Below are positions 46,834 through 57,068 of a stretch of DNA of 64,000 nucleotides, piece after piece (position 1 is the first letter of the stretch; the number at the start of each line of letters is the position of its first letter). The position numbers and the translations under genes were made by a program. This stretch comes from Helicobacter sp. Lineage in GTDB: Bacteria; Campylobacterota; Campylobacteria; Campylobacterales; Helicobacteraceae. Below the pieces are notes generated by a model that made no database searches, had not been told where the DNA came from, and saw only the letters and a list, made by a program, of their open reading frames with translations. The DNA is taken from the NCBI RefSeq assembly GCF_022511165.1, contig NZ_JAFLSB010000001.1, positions 9,135 through 73,134 on the forward strand. Reading direction: 5' to 3'.

Positions 46834-47757
46834 TTAATCAATATAAGTTAAATAATGTGTATATTTGGGATTTTCTCCATTCACAAGCGCAAAAAATGCT
46901 TCCTGCAATTTTTTAGTCATCTCTCCAACTTTTCCGCTACCAATAACGCGCGCATCAAGCTCACGCACAGGCGTAATCTCCGCTGCAGTTCCGGTAAAAA
47001 ATGCTTCATCAGCAATATAGACTTCATCACGTGTAATGCGTCTTTGCTCAACCACAATCCCCATATCTTGAGCAAGTTCAATAGTTGTGGCTTGAGTGAT
47101 AGATTCTAGAGTATTATCATAGGGTGGAGTGATAAGTTTGCCATTTCGAACAATAAAAAAGCACTCGCCACTTCCTTCAGCCACAAAGCCATTATCATCA
47201 AGTAGCAACGCCTCATCGCAACCACAAGAGAGGGCTTCGTGCTTTGCCATTTGTGAATTAAGATAATTTGCCGCTACTTTTGCTTTTCCCATAAAAGCTT
47301 TTGTTGGATTGCGCACAAATGAGCTTGTTTTGACTTTGATACCATTATTCAAGCCATCTTCGCCAAGATACGCTCCCCATTCCCACGCAGCAATAGCAAC
47401 ATTTACAGGTGCTTTGATATGACTAACCCCCATTACGCCATAACCCAAATAGATAATAGGGCGGATATACACATTCCCCTTATAATCATCTCTATTTGCC
47501 CTCAAAAGCTCTATATGCGCCTTTTCTAACTCCTCTTGCGTATAAGGTGATTTGATACACACAATCTTTGCAGAATCTAAAAGTCGTCTTGTGTGTTTTT
47601 TGAGGTGAAAAATCGCCAATCCTTTTTTTGTCATATAGGCTCTTGTGCCTTCAAACACAGCATTGCCATAATGTAAAGTATGGCTTAGAATATGTGTGGT
47701 TGCCTCTGCCCAAGGCACGAGTTTGCCATCTTTCCAAATATATTTTGATTCTTCCAT
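46834..47757 (-). CDS. ilvE: Branched-chain amino acid aminotransferase
   Basis: 307 residues from the ATG at 47757, after GGAGGCG; the longer frame from 47808 lacks support. Class IV PLP fold with FEGTRAYMTKKGLAIFHLKKH, the PLP lysine in MGKAKVAANYLNS, and EGSGECFFIVRNGKL. It makes leucine, isoleucine and valine from their 2-oxoacids. It appears to lead the ilvE-SPFH-hisIE-DUF2393 run on the minus strand. Confidence 0.94.
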   Translation of the reverse strand: MEESKYIWKDGKLVPWAEATTHILSHTLHYGNAVFEGTRAYMTKKGLAIFHLKKHTRRLLDSAKIVCIKSPYTQEELEKAHIELLRANRDDYKGNVYIRPIIYLGYGVMGVSHIKAPVNVAIAAWEWGAYLGEDGLNNGIKVKTSSFVRNPTKAFMGKAKVAANYLNSQMAKHEALSCGCDEALLLDDNGFVAEGSGECFFIVRNGKLITPPYDNTLESITQATTIELAQDMGIVVEQRRITRDEVYIADEAFFTGTAAEITPVRELDARVIGSGKVGEMTKKLQEAFFALVNGENPKYTHYLTYID

Positions 47758-47828
47758 AATAAAAACGCCTCCGCTTTGTTGCAAAAATAATGTGCAAGAT
47801 TGTAGCAAAAGTTTTATAATATTTTTGT

Positions 47829-49796
47829 TTAGTGGCTTGAAGTCGTATTTCTCTCCTCAAGCAAAAGATACTCTGTAATTTTAGATTCAAGCTTTGTTTC
47901 TAGCTCATTTAATTCCTCTGCTAAAGCAAGAATGCCTTGTTTCTCATATTCTTTAGGATTGCTTAGGGCAATTTGCAAGATTTTCTGCCTTTGTTCAAGC
48001 TCCTCAATCTCTTGAGGAAGTCTCTGCAAGGCGAGATTCTCTTTATAGCTCAATTTCGTTGATTTTTTAGAATCTCCTCTTGTTTGAGCTTTGTGAGAAG
48101 ATGTTGTTTGCGCAGATTCTGCTTTTTGCATATTAGATTCAAAAGTGGCAAGCTCACATAAATCTTGAGCAATATGTAAATATTCACTATAAGATGCGTA
48201 ACTCTCTACAATCTTGCCATTACCTTCAAAAATAAGGAGTTTATGAGCGAGTTTATCGACAAAATAGCGGTCGTGGCTTACAAAAATCACTGCACAAGAA
48301 AGCCCAAGGAGATACTCCTCAATAATATTAATAGTTTGTATATCTAAGTCATTTGTTGGCTCATCAAGGATAAAAACATCAACTTCTTTTGTAAAGAGCA
48401 ATGCCAAAGCTACACGATTTTTCTCCCCACCGCTTAATGCGCCAATTTTTTGAGAAAGCAATTCTTTAGGAAAAAGAAAGTTTTTCAAATACCCATAAAC
48501 GTGCATATGTTTACCACGCACATCAATATGCTCTCCACCATTTAGACAAAAAGTCTCAAGCAAGTCCTTATCATCTTCGAGCATACTCGTGTGCTGATCA
48601 AAATAACCAATGCGTATATCCCCAACCTTTATCACTCCAGAATCTGGCTTTTGCTCCCCAAGAAGCATTTTGAGCAAACTTGATTTGCCCGAGCCATTTT
48701 TTCCTACGATGCCAATTTTATCACGCGCTAGGATTCTAAGGCTCAAATCTTTCACAAGATATTTGCCATCTATGCTTTTATGCAAATGCTCAATCTCAAA
48801 AAGGCATTTTTGGTGATTATGACTTTGTGGGGCATTGAAAGCTTTTTGTTCGCGCTCAAGTTCAAGGCGCATCTTGCGCAAAAGTGAGGGGTTTTTTTTT
48901 GCCTCCTCTCGCATTGCTAAGATTCTGCTTTTTCGTCCCTCATTACGTTTAGTGCGCGCTCTCACACCTTTTCTTAGCCATTCTTCCTCTGCTTTAAGGA
49001 TTTTAAGGAGTTTTTGATGAGCTTTATCCATATTATGCAAAATCTCCGCCTTTTTGGCAAGATAATCCATATACCCACCATCAAAACTCCGCGCACAGCC
49101 ATTATCAAGCTCTATAATGCGCGTTGCCACTCTATCAATAAAATAGCGGTCGTGGCTAATAAAAACCAAACTCAAATGAGAAGAGTTAAGAAAATCCTCT
49201 AAAAATTGCACTATTTGCACATCAAGGTGGTTTGTAGGCTCATCAAGAAGCAGTATATCGCAAGGCTGCAATAACAAACTTGCCAAGGCTACGCGCTTTT
49301 GCTCACCTCCACTTAGAGAATTAGCAAGTCTATCTTTAAAGGATTCAAGATCAAAATGACTAAGAATCTCATTGACTAAACCCTGCAAATCCCAGCCTCT
49401 ATATGCACTAAGATATGCGCTTAGGCGTTCGTATTCCTCTAGCATATCCTTGCTAACCTCTGCTTGGGTAGCCATTATGGTATGTAGCGTCTCTATGCGC
49501 TCATAAGCAGCTTTTAACTCACTCATACTCTCAAGGAGCACCTCGCCTACACTTGATTGTGGAGAAAATATGGGCTTTTGCGGGAGGGAGAGAATCTTAA
49601 GATGCTTAATGCTAATGCGCTCTCCACTATCTTTATCTTTTCGCCCTGCGATAATATCTAAAAGGCTTGATTTGCCCGAGCCATTTCTCCCTACTATCGC
49701 GATACGCTCACCTTTTGAGATATGAAAGCAAACACGATCTAAAATCACCTTATGATCATATTGCTTACTCACATCTTGCAAGGATAGCAGATTCAT
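47829..49796 (-). CDS. ABC-F family ATP-binding protein
   Basis: 655 residues with two ABC cassettes and no membrane domain. Walker A motifs are GRNGSGKSS near residue 38 and GKNGSGKSS near 367; signatures are LSGGEQKRVALA and LSGGEKNRVALA; Walker B regions read LLLDEPTNHLDV and FILDEPTNDLDI. The interdomain linker is strongly basic (GVRARTKRNEGRKSR) and the C-terminus is a coiled coil (about 575-655), as in Uup. ABC-F proteins act on the ribosome. It lies 4 bp downstream of the unidentified 496-residue gene. An A9 run encoding KKN is ordinary for this composition. Confidence 0.92.
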   Translation of the reverse strand: MNLLSLQDVSKQYDHKVILDRVCFHISKGERIAIVGRNGSGKSSLLDIIAGRKDKDSGERISIKHLKILSLPQKPIFSPQSSVGEVLLESMSELKAAYERIETLHTIMATQAEVSKDMLEEYERLSAYLSAYRGWDLQGLVNEILSHFDLESFKDRLANSLSGGEQKRVALASLLLQPCDILLLDEPTNHLDVQIVQFLEDFLNSSHLSLVFISHDRYFIDRVATRIIELDNGCARSFDGGYMDYLAKKAEILHNMDKAHQKLLKILKAEEEWLRKGVRARTKRNEGRKSRILAMREEAKKNPSLLRKMRLELEREQKAFNAPQSHNHQKCLFEIEHLHKSIDGKYLVKDLSLRILARDKIGIVGKNGSGKSSLLKMLLGEQKPDSGVIKVGDIRIGYFDQHTSMLEDDKDLLETFCLNGGEHIDVRGKHMHVYGYLKNFLFPKELLSQKIGALSGGEKNRVALALLFTKEVDVFILDEPTNDLDIQTINIIEEYLLGLSCAVIFVSHDRYFVDKLAHKLLIFEGNGKIVESYASYSEYLHIAQDLCELATFESNMQKAESAQTTSSHKAQTRGDSKKSTKLSYKENLALQRLPQEIEELEQRQKILQIALSNPKEYEKQGILALAEELNELETKLESKITEYLLLEERNTTSSH

Positions 49797-49800
49797 AAAA

Positions 49801-51291
49801 TTATTGCGGCTCGAAAGTTTTAATTTGCTTCATTGAAAGGATAGCAAAATTTGTATCTTTATTTTTCTTAGATTCCTTCCCGATTTTAATAATCCCAGCA
49901 GGTGTATCAAAGCGTAATTCAGAATCTATATAGATAAGCTCAAATTTTTGGCGATTGACTGCACTAAAATATTCTATTTCCTTATGAAAAAGCACAACAT
50001 TATAAAACTTGCTTTTTGCCATAATTTTAACCTTAAGCTCAAGGCAGAAATCAGGGTTATCAGAAAAAATCAAAAAGGTTTTCACATTTTTTTGTATGTA
50101 TTTGTTGTAATACTGATATACGACATATTCATTATCGCGTATTTTGGATTTATCAAGCATCTTGACGTGATTGCCTAAAAAAGTCATCGCACAAAAAGGA
50201 GCGTTGATATTATGCTTAAAAAACACATTTTTAATTGCCACAGATTCCATACCAAGCTTCCATAGTTTATTATCAATATGGGTAGCACATATATCCATAG
50301 CGTCCTTTGTCTTGCCAATCAAAATCTCATACATTTTATTAAACACGCTCTCAAATTTTTTGAGATTCTCACTCTTAAAATTATCAGATAATGCCTTTAA
50401 TCTATCAAAAGCCTCTGTTAATGTCTTTATTTCAGTCTCTGATTTAGCCACGACTGCCATTGTACGTTTTTTGCGCTCTTCTAATGCTATTGGATCGCCC
50501 TTTTTTGCATCAATCTTAGCTTGAATCGAACGAAGCTCCATAGCCCCCACACGAATCTTATTCTGCATAGAAAGTTTCTGCTCATTAAAGCCCTCAATCG
50601 CCCTTAATACACCTTTATAATGATATTGCGAATCAAGAAAACATTCCTCATAGATTTTATCAGCTGTGAGATTGACATTAGTTTGAAACTGCCGATAGGA
50701 ATACTCAAGCTTTGTGAGAATCTGCAAATCATCAGCAAAAACATCAATGGTAACGTGCCTATCATTAAACACAAGATAATCGATGGCTTTTGTGAGATAA
50801 GGCTTTAAAATAGTGTAATTAATCTTTTTTTGAGCCTTTTCCTCGTCCCCATCATTTTCTTCTTCCATTCCCTGTATAGAGTTAAGCGCATTAAACTCCT
50901 CACGGAAATAATCCTTAATCGTGTCTTGAATAGATGTGCTAATCTCGATAGTTTCAAGCTTGTAGTAATCTGTCTCCTCAAAAATCTTCTTGGCAATATT
51001 TGCCTTTGCATCTGACTCTTTACTTTTAAGCTCATCATCGGTATTAGTGCGCCAAAAATCAATCTCGCGCACCAACCCACCTTCTGGAAAAGCCTGATAT
51101 TTTGAGGCTTTGCAACTTGTAACTCTGCTATCATTATCCTCATCAAGTCGAAATTCTACTAATAACCCTGCACTTGGCATTACACGTTTATCATGCCAAT
51201 TTTTATCACGTAACTCAAAAATCTTTTTTGTAGCATTGATAATCACACCATTTTTGGTTTGGTTTGAATATCTTAATATCTTGCCATGCAC
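49801..51291 (-). CDS. Uncharacterised multidomain coiled-coil protein
   Basis: 496 residues, no signal peptide or membrane helix. Residues 1-70 look like a small OB/cold-shock-type barrel (GKILRYSNQTKNGVIINATK). Then come an acidic stretch (EEENDGDEE near 146), a helical region, a coiled coil (about 245-320) and a C-terminal alpha/beta segment (FLIFSDNPDFCLELKVKIM then LIYIDSEL) that recalls a receiver domain. The conserved acidic pair of receivers is incomplete, so phosphorylation is doubtful. It lies 4 bp before the ABC-F gene and is divergent from ftsK. I cannot assign a function. Confidence 0.6.
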   Translation of the reverse strand: MHGKILRYSNQTKNGVIINATKKIFELRDKNWHDKRVMPSAGLLVEFRLDEDNDSRVTSCKASKYQAFPEGGLVREIDFWRTNTDDELKSKESDAKANIAKKIFEETDYYKLETIEISTSIQDTIKDYFREEFNALNSIQGMEEENDGDEEKAQKKINYTILKPYLTKAIDYLVFNDRHVTIDVFADDLQILTKLEYSYRQFQTNVNLTADKIYEECFLDSQYHYKGVLRAIEGFNEQKLSMQNKIRVGAMELRSIQAKIDAKKGDPIALEERKKRTMAVVAKSETEIKTLTEAFDRLKALSDNFKSENLKKFESVFNKMYEILIGKTKDAMDICATHIDNKLWKLGMESVAIKNVFFKHNINAPFCAMTFLGNHVKMLDKSKIRDNEYVVYQYYNKYIQKNVKTFLIFSDNPDFCLELKVKIMAKSKFYNVVLFHKEIEYFSAVNRQKFELIYIDSELRFDTPAGIIKIGKESKKNKDTNFAILSMKQIKTFEPQ

Positions 51292-51426
51292 CTTGCACTC
51301 CTTGCATCCTACAACTTATAAAGTAACTTTCTCTAATGTATTAATGCTTCAAATTTCGTATAAAACTTACAATTTTAGCTAAATAAAAATAAAAAAATCA
51401 TTATGAATTCTATAAAATCTTTATGA

Positions 51427-51432
51427 TATAAT
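51427..51432 (+). promoter_or_regulatory. -10 element of ftsK, giving a near-leaderless mRNA
   Basis: TATAAT ends 11 bp before the ATG at 51444. Transcription from this element would start at about 51439, leaving a leader of roughly five bases with no Shine-Dalgarno. Confidence 0.5.
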
Positions 51433-51443
51433 GCGTCCAATCT

Positions 51444-54400
51444 ATGAAAATAAATACAAAGGGCATTTTGCGCCTATATACAAAACAAATAAAAACAAAA
51501 AAGCACCCATACAAAGGATTCTCCATTAAACACAAAAAAATATATGTCTTTATCGGTCTTGCTATCGTGCTACTTTTTTTCTCCCTCACAATCCTCTTGG
51601 GAAGTTTTGGGCTTATGGGGAGCATTGGCAGAGGGATTGCTCACATACATATTAGAATCTTAGGCTACATCGGCTATATCTTTTTTCCTCTTTTATTCTA
51701 TCCACTCTATGCCCTTTATAAAGACTGCACACTAAGCTTTAGGCGGCTTGAGCTACTTGTCTCTTGCTGCCTCTTTTTTATCGCGCTTTTACTCTTACAA
51801 TCACTTCTCTTGCAAGAAGGATATTTTGGCAATGCCCTCGCACTCTTTTTCAAAGATTATATTGGTGCTTTTGGCGCGTGGGCGATTGATATATTCTTTT
51901 TTGTGTTTGCGTGGCTTATTTTCACACCACGCAACTTAAGCGCTCTCTTTAATCAAACAAAGCATAAAGCCCTTGTGGCACTTGATGTGATTGCACATTT
52001 TACACGCGCATCTCTTTATTTTATGCGCTCATTTTTCTCGCGCCTCAAAACCTCTCTTGCGCCACATTTGAAAAAGCTCTTTATTGCAGATTCACAAGAT
52101 ATTTTTGATTTACAGGGTGAAAAAAAGGAGCAAACAACCAAAGCTCACTATGATTTTAAAGATGTTATTATAGAAGAAGGGTTTGATGAAATGCACAAAA
52201 GCTCAAATCCTCAAGATTCTCAACCTAGTCAAAATCAACAAGAAAGCCAAGATGTGCAAACATCTGCAAGTCTTGATGAAAAAACTCAAGCCCAACCTTC
52301 CCTATTTTCTGCTTTAGATGCTCCCGCAGCAATACCTCCAAAACAAACGCGCGTAGAAATTGTAGAATCTACCGGAGAAGAAATAAAACTCCAAGACTTT
52401 TTCAAAAGCCAAATTGCCCAGTATAAAGATATGCTTAAAAGTCTTAATAAACATATCGCTCTTACCGAACCAGCCATCAAACCCACACAGCCAACGCTAT
52501 TTGAAAACAATACACAAGAAGAATCCACAGCCCCCACCCAAACTCCACAAACAGATACTCCAAATGAACCACGCACAAAGACTATCTCCACGCCTCCTCC
52601 GCGTCCGCTTAATCCAAATGTATTTTTGCAATCTTCTTCTACGCAAAATACACAGCAAAATATGCAAATGGATTTGATAAAGAGCAATAACATCGAGGCA
52701 TCACAATCAAATGCGCTTCAAATGCCTCACTTACAAGCAGCCAAAACACATCAGCCAAACCCAATTCAAGTTGATATGAAAGATATTACAGAATCTAACC
52801 ATACACAATATTCTACATCTATCCTTGCAGACTTAGCCCATACCTCACCCCTGCATACACCGCCATTTGCGCCTATAATCCCTCTCTCAAGCACACAATC
52901 TCTTGTGCAAGAAACTAAGACTTCTAAAAACCTTGAAGACGCGCAAGATTCTAAAGAATTTACGCCACAAAATCCACCAAATCCTTCTAAAGAGCACACC
53001 CCATTGCCCACATCTCAACTTGAATCTCACAATCAAGAAAAAAATGTGGAAAATGAGCAAAGCCATACTACTCAAAATCTTTTTAAGCCACCCACATCGC
53101 TTTTTGAATGGGTAGATTCTATCGTGCAAGAAATCCCCGCACAAACACCACAAAAAGAAACCACAGAAGAAGTGAGGAAAAAACCAAGCTTTGCGCACTC
53201 AAATCCCACCGAGCTTAATGAAAATAAGCATTTATTGAGTGAGCTTGAGTATGGCAAGATTGACAAACCTGCAAACTTCAAACTCCCGCTCACAAGCTTC
53301 CTCAATCAACCACAGCAAGAGCAAGTTGAAATTGATGAGAGTGAGATTGACCGCAAGATTGAAAATCTCTTAGCAAAGCTAAAGATGTTTCGCGTAGAGG
53401 GCGATATTGTGCGCACCTATTCTGGTCCTATTGTTACAACTTTTGAGTTCCGTCCCGCTCCTAATGTCAAAGTAAGCAAGATTCTTGCGCTCGAAGATGA
53501 TTTGGCTATGGCTTTGCGTGCGCGTTCGATTCGTATTCAAGCTCCTGTGCCGGGTAAAGATGTGGTAGGGATAGAAATACCAAATAACACCACACAAACT
53601 ATTTATTTGCGTGAGATTCTAGAATCTGATATATTTAAAACCTCTATTTCACCGCTAACGCTTGCACTTGGCAAGGATATTATAGGCAATCCTTTTATTA
53701 CAGATTTAAAAAAAGCTCCACATTTGCTTATTGCTGGGACAACAGGGAGTGGTAAAAGTGTGGGGCTTAATGCGATGATTCTCTCCTTGCTCTATAAAAA
53801 TACACCCCAAAATTTGAAGCTTTTAATGATTGACCCAAAAAAGGTTGAATTTAGCATTTATGCTGATATCCCGCACCTCATCGCGCCTATCATCTCTGCT
53901 CCTAAAAAAGCCATTGCGGCACTCAATAGTGCAGTAGTCGAAATGGAGAGACGACTTGATTTGATGAGTGAGGCATTTGCAAGAGATATAGATACCTATA
54001 ATCGCAAAATGGTAGATGATAAGGGTGAGAAATTCCCCTATCTTGTGATTATCATCGATGAACTCGCTGATTTAATGATGACAGGTGGCAAAGAAGTGGA
54101 ATTTGCCCTTGCGCGTATTGCACAAAAAGGACGCGCTTCAGGAATTCATATTATCGTAGCTACGCAAAGACCAAGCGTAGATGTGATTACCGGACTTATC
54201 AAGGCAAATCTCCCTTCACGCATTAGCTATAAGGTAGGGAGCAAGATAGATTCTAAAGTGATACTTGATAGTTTTGGTGCAGAAGCGCTGCTTGGCAGAG
54301 GCGATATGCTCTTTAAACTCTCTGATCGTATGATTCGCCTTCACGCCCCTTGGAGCGCAGAAGAAGAAATTGAAAAAATTACCGAGTTTATACGCAATCA

Positions 54401-54665
54401 ACAAGAAGTCGTGTATGATAAGGATTTTATGCTTGATGAAAAAGATGAGCTTGTCTCAAATGGAGCAAGAGAGGGTGCAGAAAGTGGGGATTTACTCACA
54501 GAGGCAAAAAACATCATTTTGCAAGATAAAAAAACTTCAGCAAGTTATTTACAACGGCGGCTTGGCATTGGCTATAATAAAGCGGCAAATATCATCGAGC
54601 AGCTTGAACGAGAGGGCTTTTTGAGCGCTCCAAATACCAAAGGGGTGCGGGAGATTATTGGCTAA
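51444..54665 (+). CDS. ftsK: DNA translocase FtsK
   Basis: 1073 residues. Four N-terminal transmembrane helices (about residues 33-165) anchor it at the division site. A very long linker (about 215-600) is rich in P, Q, S and T. The RecA-like motor has Walker A IAGTTGSGKSVGLNA near residue 770 and Walker B LVIIIDELADLMM, and the gamma domain at the C-terminus (DKKTSASYLQRRLGIGYNKA) reads KOPS-type sites. It pumps DNA and activates XerH/dif recombination. A TTG at 51468 behind AAAGGG is an alternative start that would give a normal leader. Confidence 0.94.
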   Translation: MKINTKGILRLYTKQIKTKKHPYKGFSIKHKKIYVFIGLAIVLLFFSLTILLGSFGLMGSIGRGIAHIHIRILGYIGYIFFPLLFYPLYALYKDCTLSFRRLELLVSCCLFFIALLLLQSLLLQEGYFGNALALFFKDYIGAFGAWAIDIFFFVFAWLIFTPRNLSALFNQTKHKALVALDVIAHFTRASLYFMRSFFSRLKTSLAPHLKKLFIADSQDIFDLQGEKKEQTTKAHYDFKDVIIEEGFDEMHKSSNPQDSQPSQNQQESQDVQTSASLDEKTQAQPSLFSALDAPAAIPPKQTRVEIVESTGEEIKLQDFFKSQIAQYKDMLKSLNKHIALTEPAIKPTQPTLFENNTQEESTAPTQTPQTDTPNEPRTKTISTPPPRPLNPNVFLQSSSTQNTQQNMQMDLIKSNNIEASQSNALQMPHLQAAKTHQPNPIQVDMKDITESNHTQYSTSILADLAHTSPLHTPPFAPIIPLSSTQSLVQETKTSKNLEDAQDSKEFTPQNPPNPSKEHTPLPTSQLESHNQEKNVENEQSHTTQNLFKPPTSLFEWVDSIVQEIPAQTPQKETTEEVRKKPSFAHSNPTELNENKHLLSELEYGKIDKPANFKLPLTSFLNQPQQEQVEIDESEIDRKIENLLAKLKMFRVEGDIVRTYSGPIVTTFEFRPAPNVKVSKILALEDDLAMALRARSIRIQAPVPGKDVVGIEIPNNTTQTIYLREILESDIFKTSISPLTLALGKDIIGNPFITDLKKAPHLLIAGTTGSGKSVGLNAMILSLLYKNTPQNLKLLMIDPKKVEFSIYADIPHLIAPIISAPKKAIAALNSAVVEMERRLDLMSEAFARDIDTYNRKMVDDKGEKFPYLVIIIDELADLMMTGGKEVEFALARIAQKGRASGIHIIVATQRPSVDVITGLIKANLPSRISYKVGSKIDSKVILDSFGAEALLGRGDMLFKLSDRMIRLHAPWSAEEEIEKITEFIRNQQEVVYDKDFMLDEKDELVSNGAREGAESGDLLTEAKNIILQDKKTSASYLQRRLGIGYNKAANIIEQLEREGFLSAPNTKGVREIIG

Positions 54666-54772
54666 ATTTAGATTTATCGATAGATTTTCATAAACTTTAA
54701 GCAAGGCTTAATAAGCATTTATTTTTAGTTTATACAATGCCACCCATATTTAAAAATGATGAAGGAGTTTTA

Positions 54773-56212
54773 ATGAAATATATATTCTTATATTTATGTC
54801 TTTTTATCACTTTTACAGGTAAATTATTTGCGATTGATTTCTTAGAAGCACCCAAAGCACAAAAGCGCGTTACTCCTCAAGCAGGCAATGATACGATTTA
54901 TTCTTTTAATTCTTCTATTGAGCAGGCAAAAAAGGCAGTAGTCAATATCTCCACACAAAAAAATGTAAGTAATCAAATCCCAAATCACCCAATGTTTAAT
55001 GATCCATTTTTTCAACAATTTTTTGGCGATCTTTATGGGCAGATTCCAAAAGATCGTGTAGAACGTAGTCTTGGAAGCGGGGTAATTATCTCAAGTGATG
55101 GCTATATTATCACAAATAATCACGTGATTGATGAAGCAGATAAGGTGCTTGTTTCACTTTCAGATAGCTCAAAAGAATATACGGCAAAAATCGTAGGCAC
55201 AGATGCGCGTAGCGATTTGGCAGTGATTAAAATTGAGGCAAATAATCTCTCGCCTATTAGTTTTGCTGATAGCTCAAATGTGCTTATTGGCGATGTTGTC
55301 TTTGCGATTGGGAATCCTTTTGGCGTAGGCGAGAGTATCACACAGGGCATTGTTTCAGCACTCAATAAAAGTGGTATCGGCATTAATGATTATGAAAACT
55401 TTATCCAAACTGATGCTTCGATTAATCCGGGGAATTCTGGTGGGGCATTGGTAGATTCTCGTGGCACGCTCATTGGCATTAATACCGCTATCCTCTCGCG
55501 CACAGGAGGGAATCACGGCATAGGCTTTGCGATACCTTCGGATATGGTTAAAAAAATCGCCAAAGAACTCATCGAAAAAGGAAGCATTAAGCGAGGATTC
55601 TTAGGCGTTGGGATTCAAGATATAAGCAAGGATTTAAAAGAAAGCTATGGTGATAATACCGGTGCGGTTGTTATTAGCCTAGAGCCACAATCTCCTGCGG
55701 CAAAAGCGGGGCTTATGGTATGGGATCTCATCACACATATCAATGGCAAAAAAGTTTCAAATGCCGCGGAGCTTAAGAATCTTATCGGTATGCTCTCGCC
55801 TAATGAAAGAGTGGTGGTAAAATTTATCCGCGATAAGCAAGAGCGTGTAGCTCAAGTTACACTTGGGGAATTACCAGATAATAAATCAACTCAAGCCCCC
55901 TCTACACAAAATACACCAAATGGTGCAAGTAGCGGAAATTTTGAGGGCTTAAGCGTAGAAGAGCTTACCCCTGCTCTAAGACAACGTTATAGAATCCCAA
56001 ATGAGATAAATGGCGTGGTGGTCTCACGCATAAATCCTAACTCAAAGGCAAAAGAAGCAGGATTTGAGGTGGGCGATATCATTGCTCAAGTAGAAAATAT
56101 CACGATTAGAAAACCTGCTGATTTGGGCAATGCTTTTATGCGACTAAAAGGCAAAAATAAAAGAATCTTAGTCTATAATAGCAATGGCACAAAAACCATA
56201 TTGATGAAATAA
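54773..56212 (+). CDS. htrA: Periplasmic serine protease/chaperone HtrA (DegP family)
   Basis: 479 residues from the ATG at 54773, after AAGGAG; an upstream in-frame ATG lacks a ribosome site. A signal peptide (IFLYLCLFITFTGKLFA) exports it. The catalytic triad lies in TNNHVIDEADK (His), RSDLAVIKIE (Asp) and NPGNSGGALVD (Ser). Two PDZ domains follow (from GFLGVGIQDI and from NGVVVSRINPN). HtrA degrades misfolded periplasmic proteins and in H. pylori and Campylobacter is secreted and cleaves E-cadherin. It lies 14 bp before cheR. Confidence 0.95.
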   Translation: MKYIFLYLCLFITFTGKLFAIDFLEAPKAQKRVTPQAGNDTIYSFNSSIEQAKKAVVNISTQKNVSNQIPNHPMFNDPFFQQFFGDLYGQIPKDRVERSLGSGVIISSDGYIITNNHVIDEADKVLVSLSDSSKEYTAKIVGTDARSDLAVIKIEANNLSPISFADSSNVLIGDVVFAIGNPFGVGESITQGIVSALNKSGIGINDYENFIQTDASINPGNSGGALVDSRGTLIGINTAILSRTGGNHGIGFAIPSDMVKKIAKELIEKGSIKRGFLGVGIQDISKDLKESYGDNTGAVVISLEPQSPAAKAGLMVWDLITHINGKKVSNAAELKNLIGMLSPNERVVVKFIRDKQERVAQVTLGELPDNKSTQAPSTQNTPNGASSGNFEGLSVEELTPALRQRYRIPNEINGVVVSRINPNSKAKEAGFEVGDIIAQVENITIRKPADLGNAFMRLKGKNKRILVYNSNGTKTILMK

Positions 56213-56226
56213 GGAGAACACACAAA

Positions 56227-57063
56227 GTGGTAATGCTTAGCGATGAGCAGGTTGCACTTATTAAAGAATACCTTTATAAATACTGCGGGATTCATTTGGG
56301 CGATACAAAGCCCACACTGATAAAAAACAGAATCTATATGCTAATGCGTGAAACAAAAATACCTAGCATAGATGATTTGCTCTGCTGTATTAAAACCAAC
56401 AAGAAGATTCAGCAACAATTTATCAATAACTTCACCACAAACAAAACTGATTTTTTTCGCGAGTATCCTCATTTCCAAGATATGATTGATCGCTCATTAC
56501 CCCTGCTTTTTAAGCTCAATCGCCCTATTAAGATTTTTTGTTGTGCAAGTTCTACTGGGCAAGAACCTTATTCTATTGCGATGAGTGTGCTCTATGCAAA
56601 AAAGCTTTACAACGCCAATGTGCCTGTAAGTATTATCGCCACCGATATTGATACGGTTGTATTAGAAAAGGCAAGAACGGGTTCTTATACGATTAATTTT
56701 AAAATAGAGAAATTCCCAACTTGGTGTGAGATTAATGAATTTTTTGACCCACTTGATGATGGCAAAGATATTTCTGCGTGCTCACTTAAAGTCAAAGATA
56801 AGCTTAAATCAATGATTACTTTCAAACAACTCAATCTCTTTGATAAATTTTATCCTTTTTCGCGCGAGGAGTTTGATATACTCTTTTGTCGCAATGTGCT
56901 TATCTATTTTAAGCAAGAGGATCAATATAAGATTTTAACGCGCCTTATTGATACTTTGCGCATTGGTGGGACATTTTATTTGGGGCATTCTGAAATTCTC
57001 TATGATTTGGCAGAAAAATTTGAAAAGCTTGGCAATAAAACTTTTATCAAAACAAAGGCATAA
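56227..57063 (+). CDS. cheR: Chemotaxis protein methyltransferase CheR
   Basis: 278 residues with a GTG start 10 bases after AAGGAG. An N-terminal helical domain precedes the SAM domain (FCCASSTGQEPYSIAM; usual form GCSTGEEPYS, so the first motif is slightly divergent), then IIATDIDTVVLEKA, LNLFDKF and DILFCRNVLIYF. CheR methylates chemoreceptor glutamates. It lacks the receptor-tail-binding beta-subdomain extension. H. pylori has no CheR. It pairs with cheB 5 bp downstream. Confidence 0.93.
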   Translation: MVMLSDEQVALIKEYLYKYCGIHLGDTKPTLIKNRIYMLMRETKIPSIDDLLCCIKTNKKIQQQFINNFTTNKTDFFREYPHFQDMIDRSLPLLFKLNRPIKIFCCASSTGQEPYSIAMSVLYAKKLYNANVPVSIIATDIDTVVLEKARTGSYTINFKIEKFPTWCEINEFFDPLDDGKDISACSLKVKDKLKSMITFKQLNLFDKFYPFSREEFDILFCRNVLIYFKQEDQYKILTRLIDTLRIGGTFYLGHSEILYDLAEKFEKLGNKTFIKTKA

Positions 57064-57068
57064 ACAAT

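Noticed and set aside
48890..48901. A9 run in the ABC-F gene as a slippage site
   Set aside because: It encodes an ordinary KKN stretch, poly-A runs of this length are common in AT-rich genes, and the gene is a conserved housekeeping type.
52286..53305. Several long minus-strand frames opposite the ftsK linker
   Set aside because: They mirror the P/Q/S-rich linker codons on the other strand and show cysteine/serine-rich nonsense composition.
53530..53560. TTCGATTC-like string in ftsK as a tRNA T-loop
   Set aside because: It encodes conserved RARSIRIQAPVPG residues of FtsK and has no matching stems.
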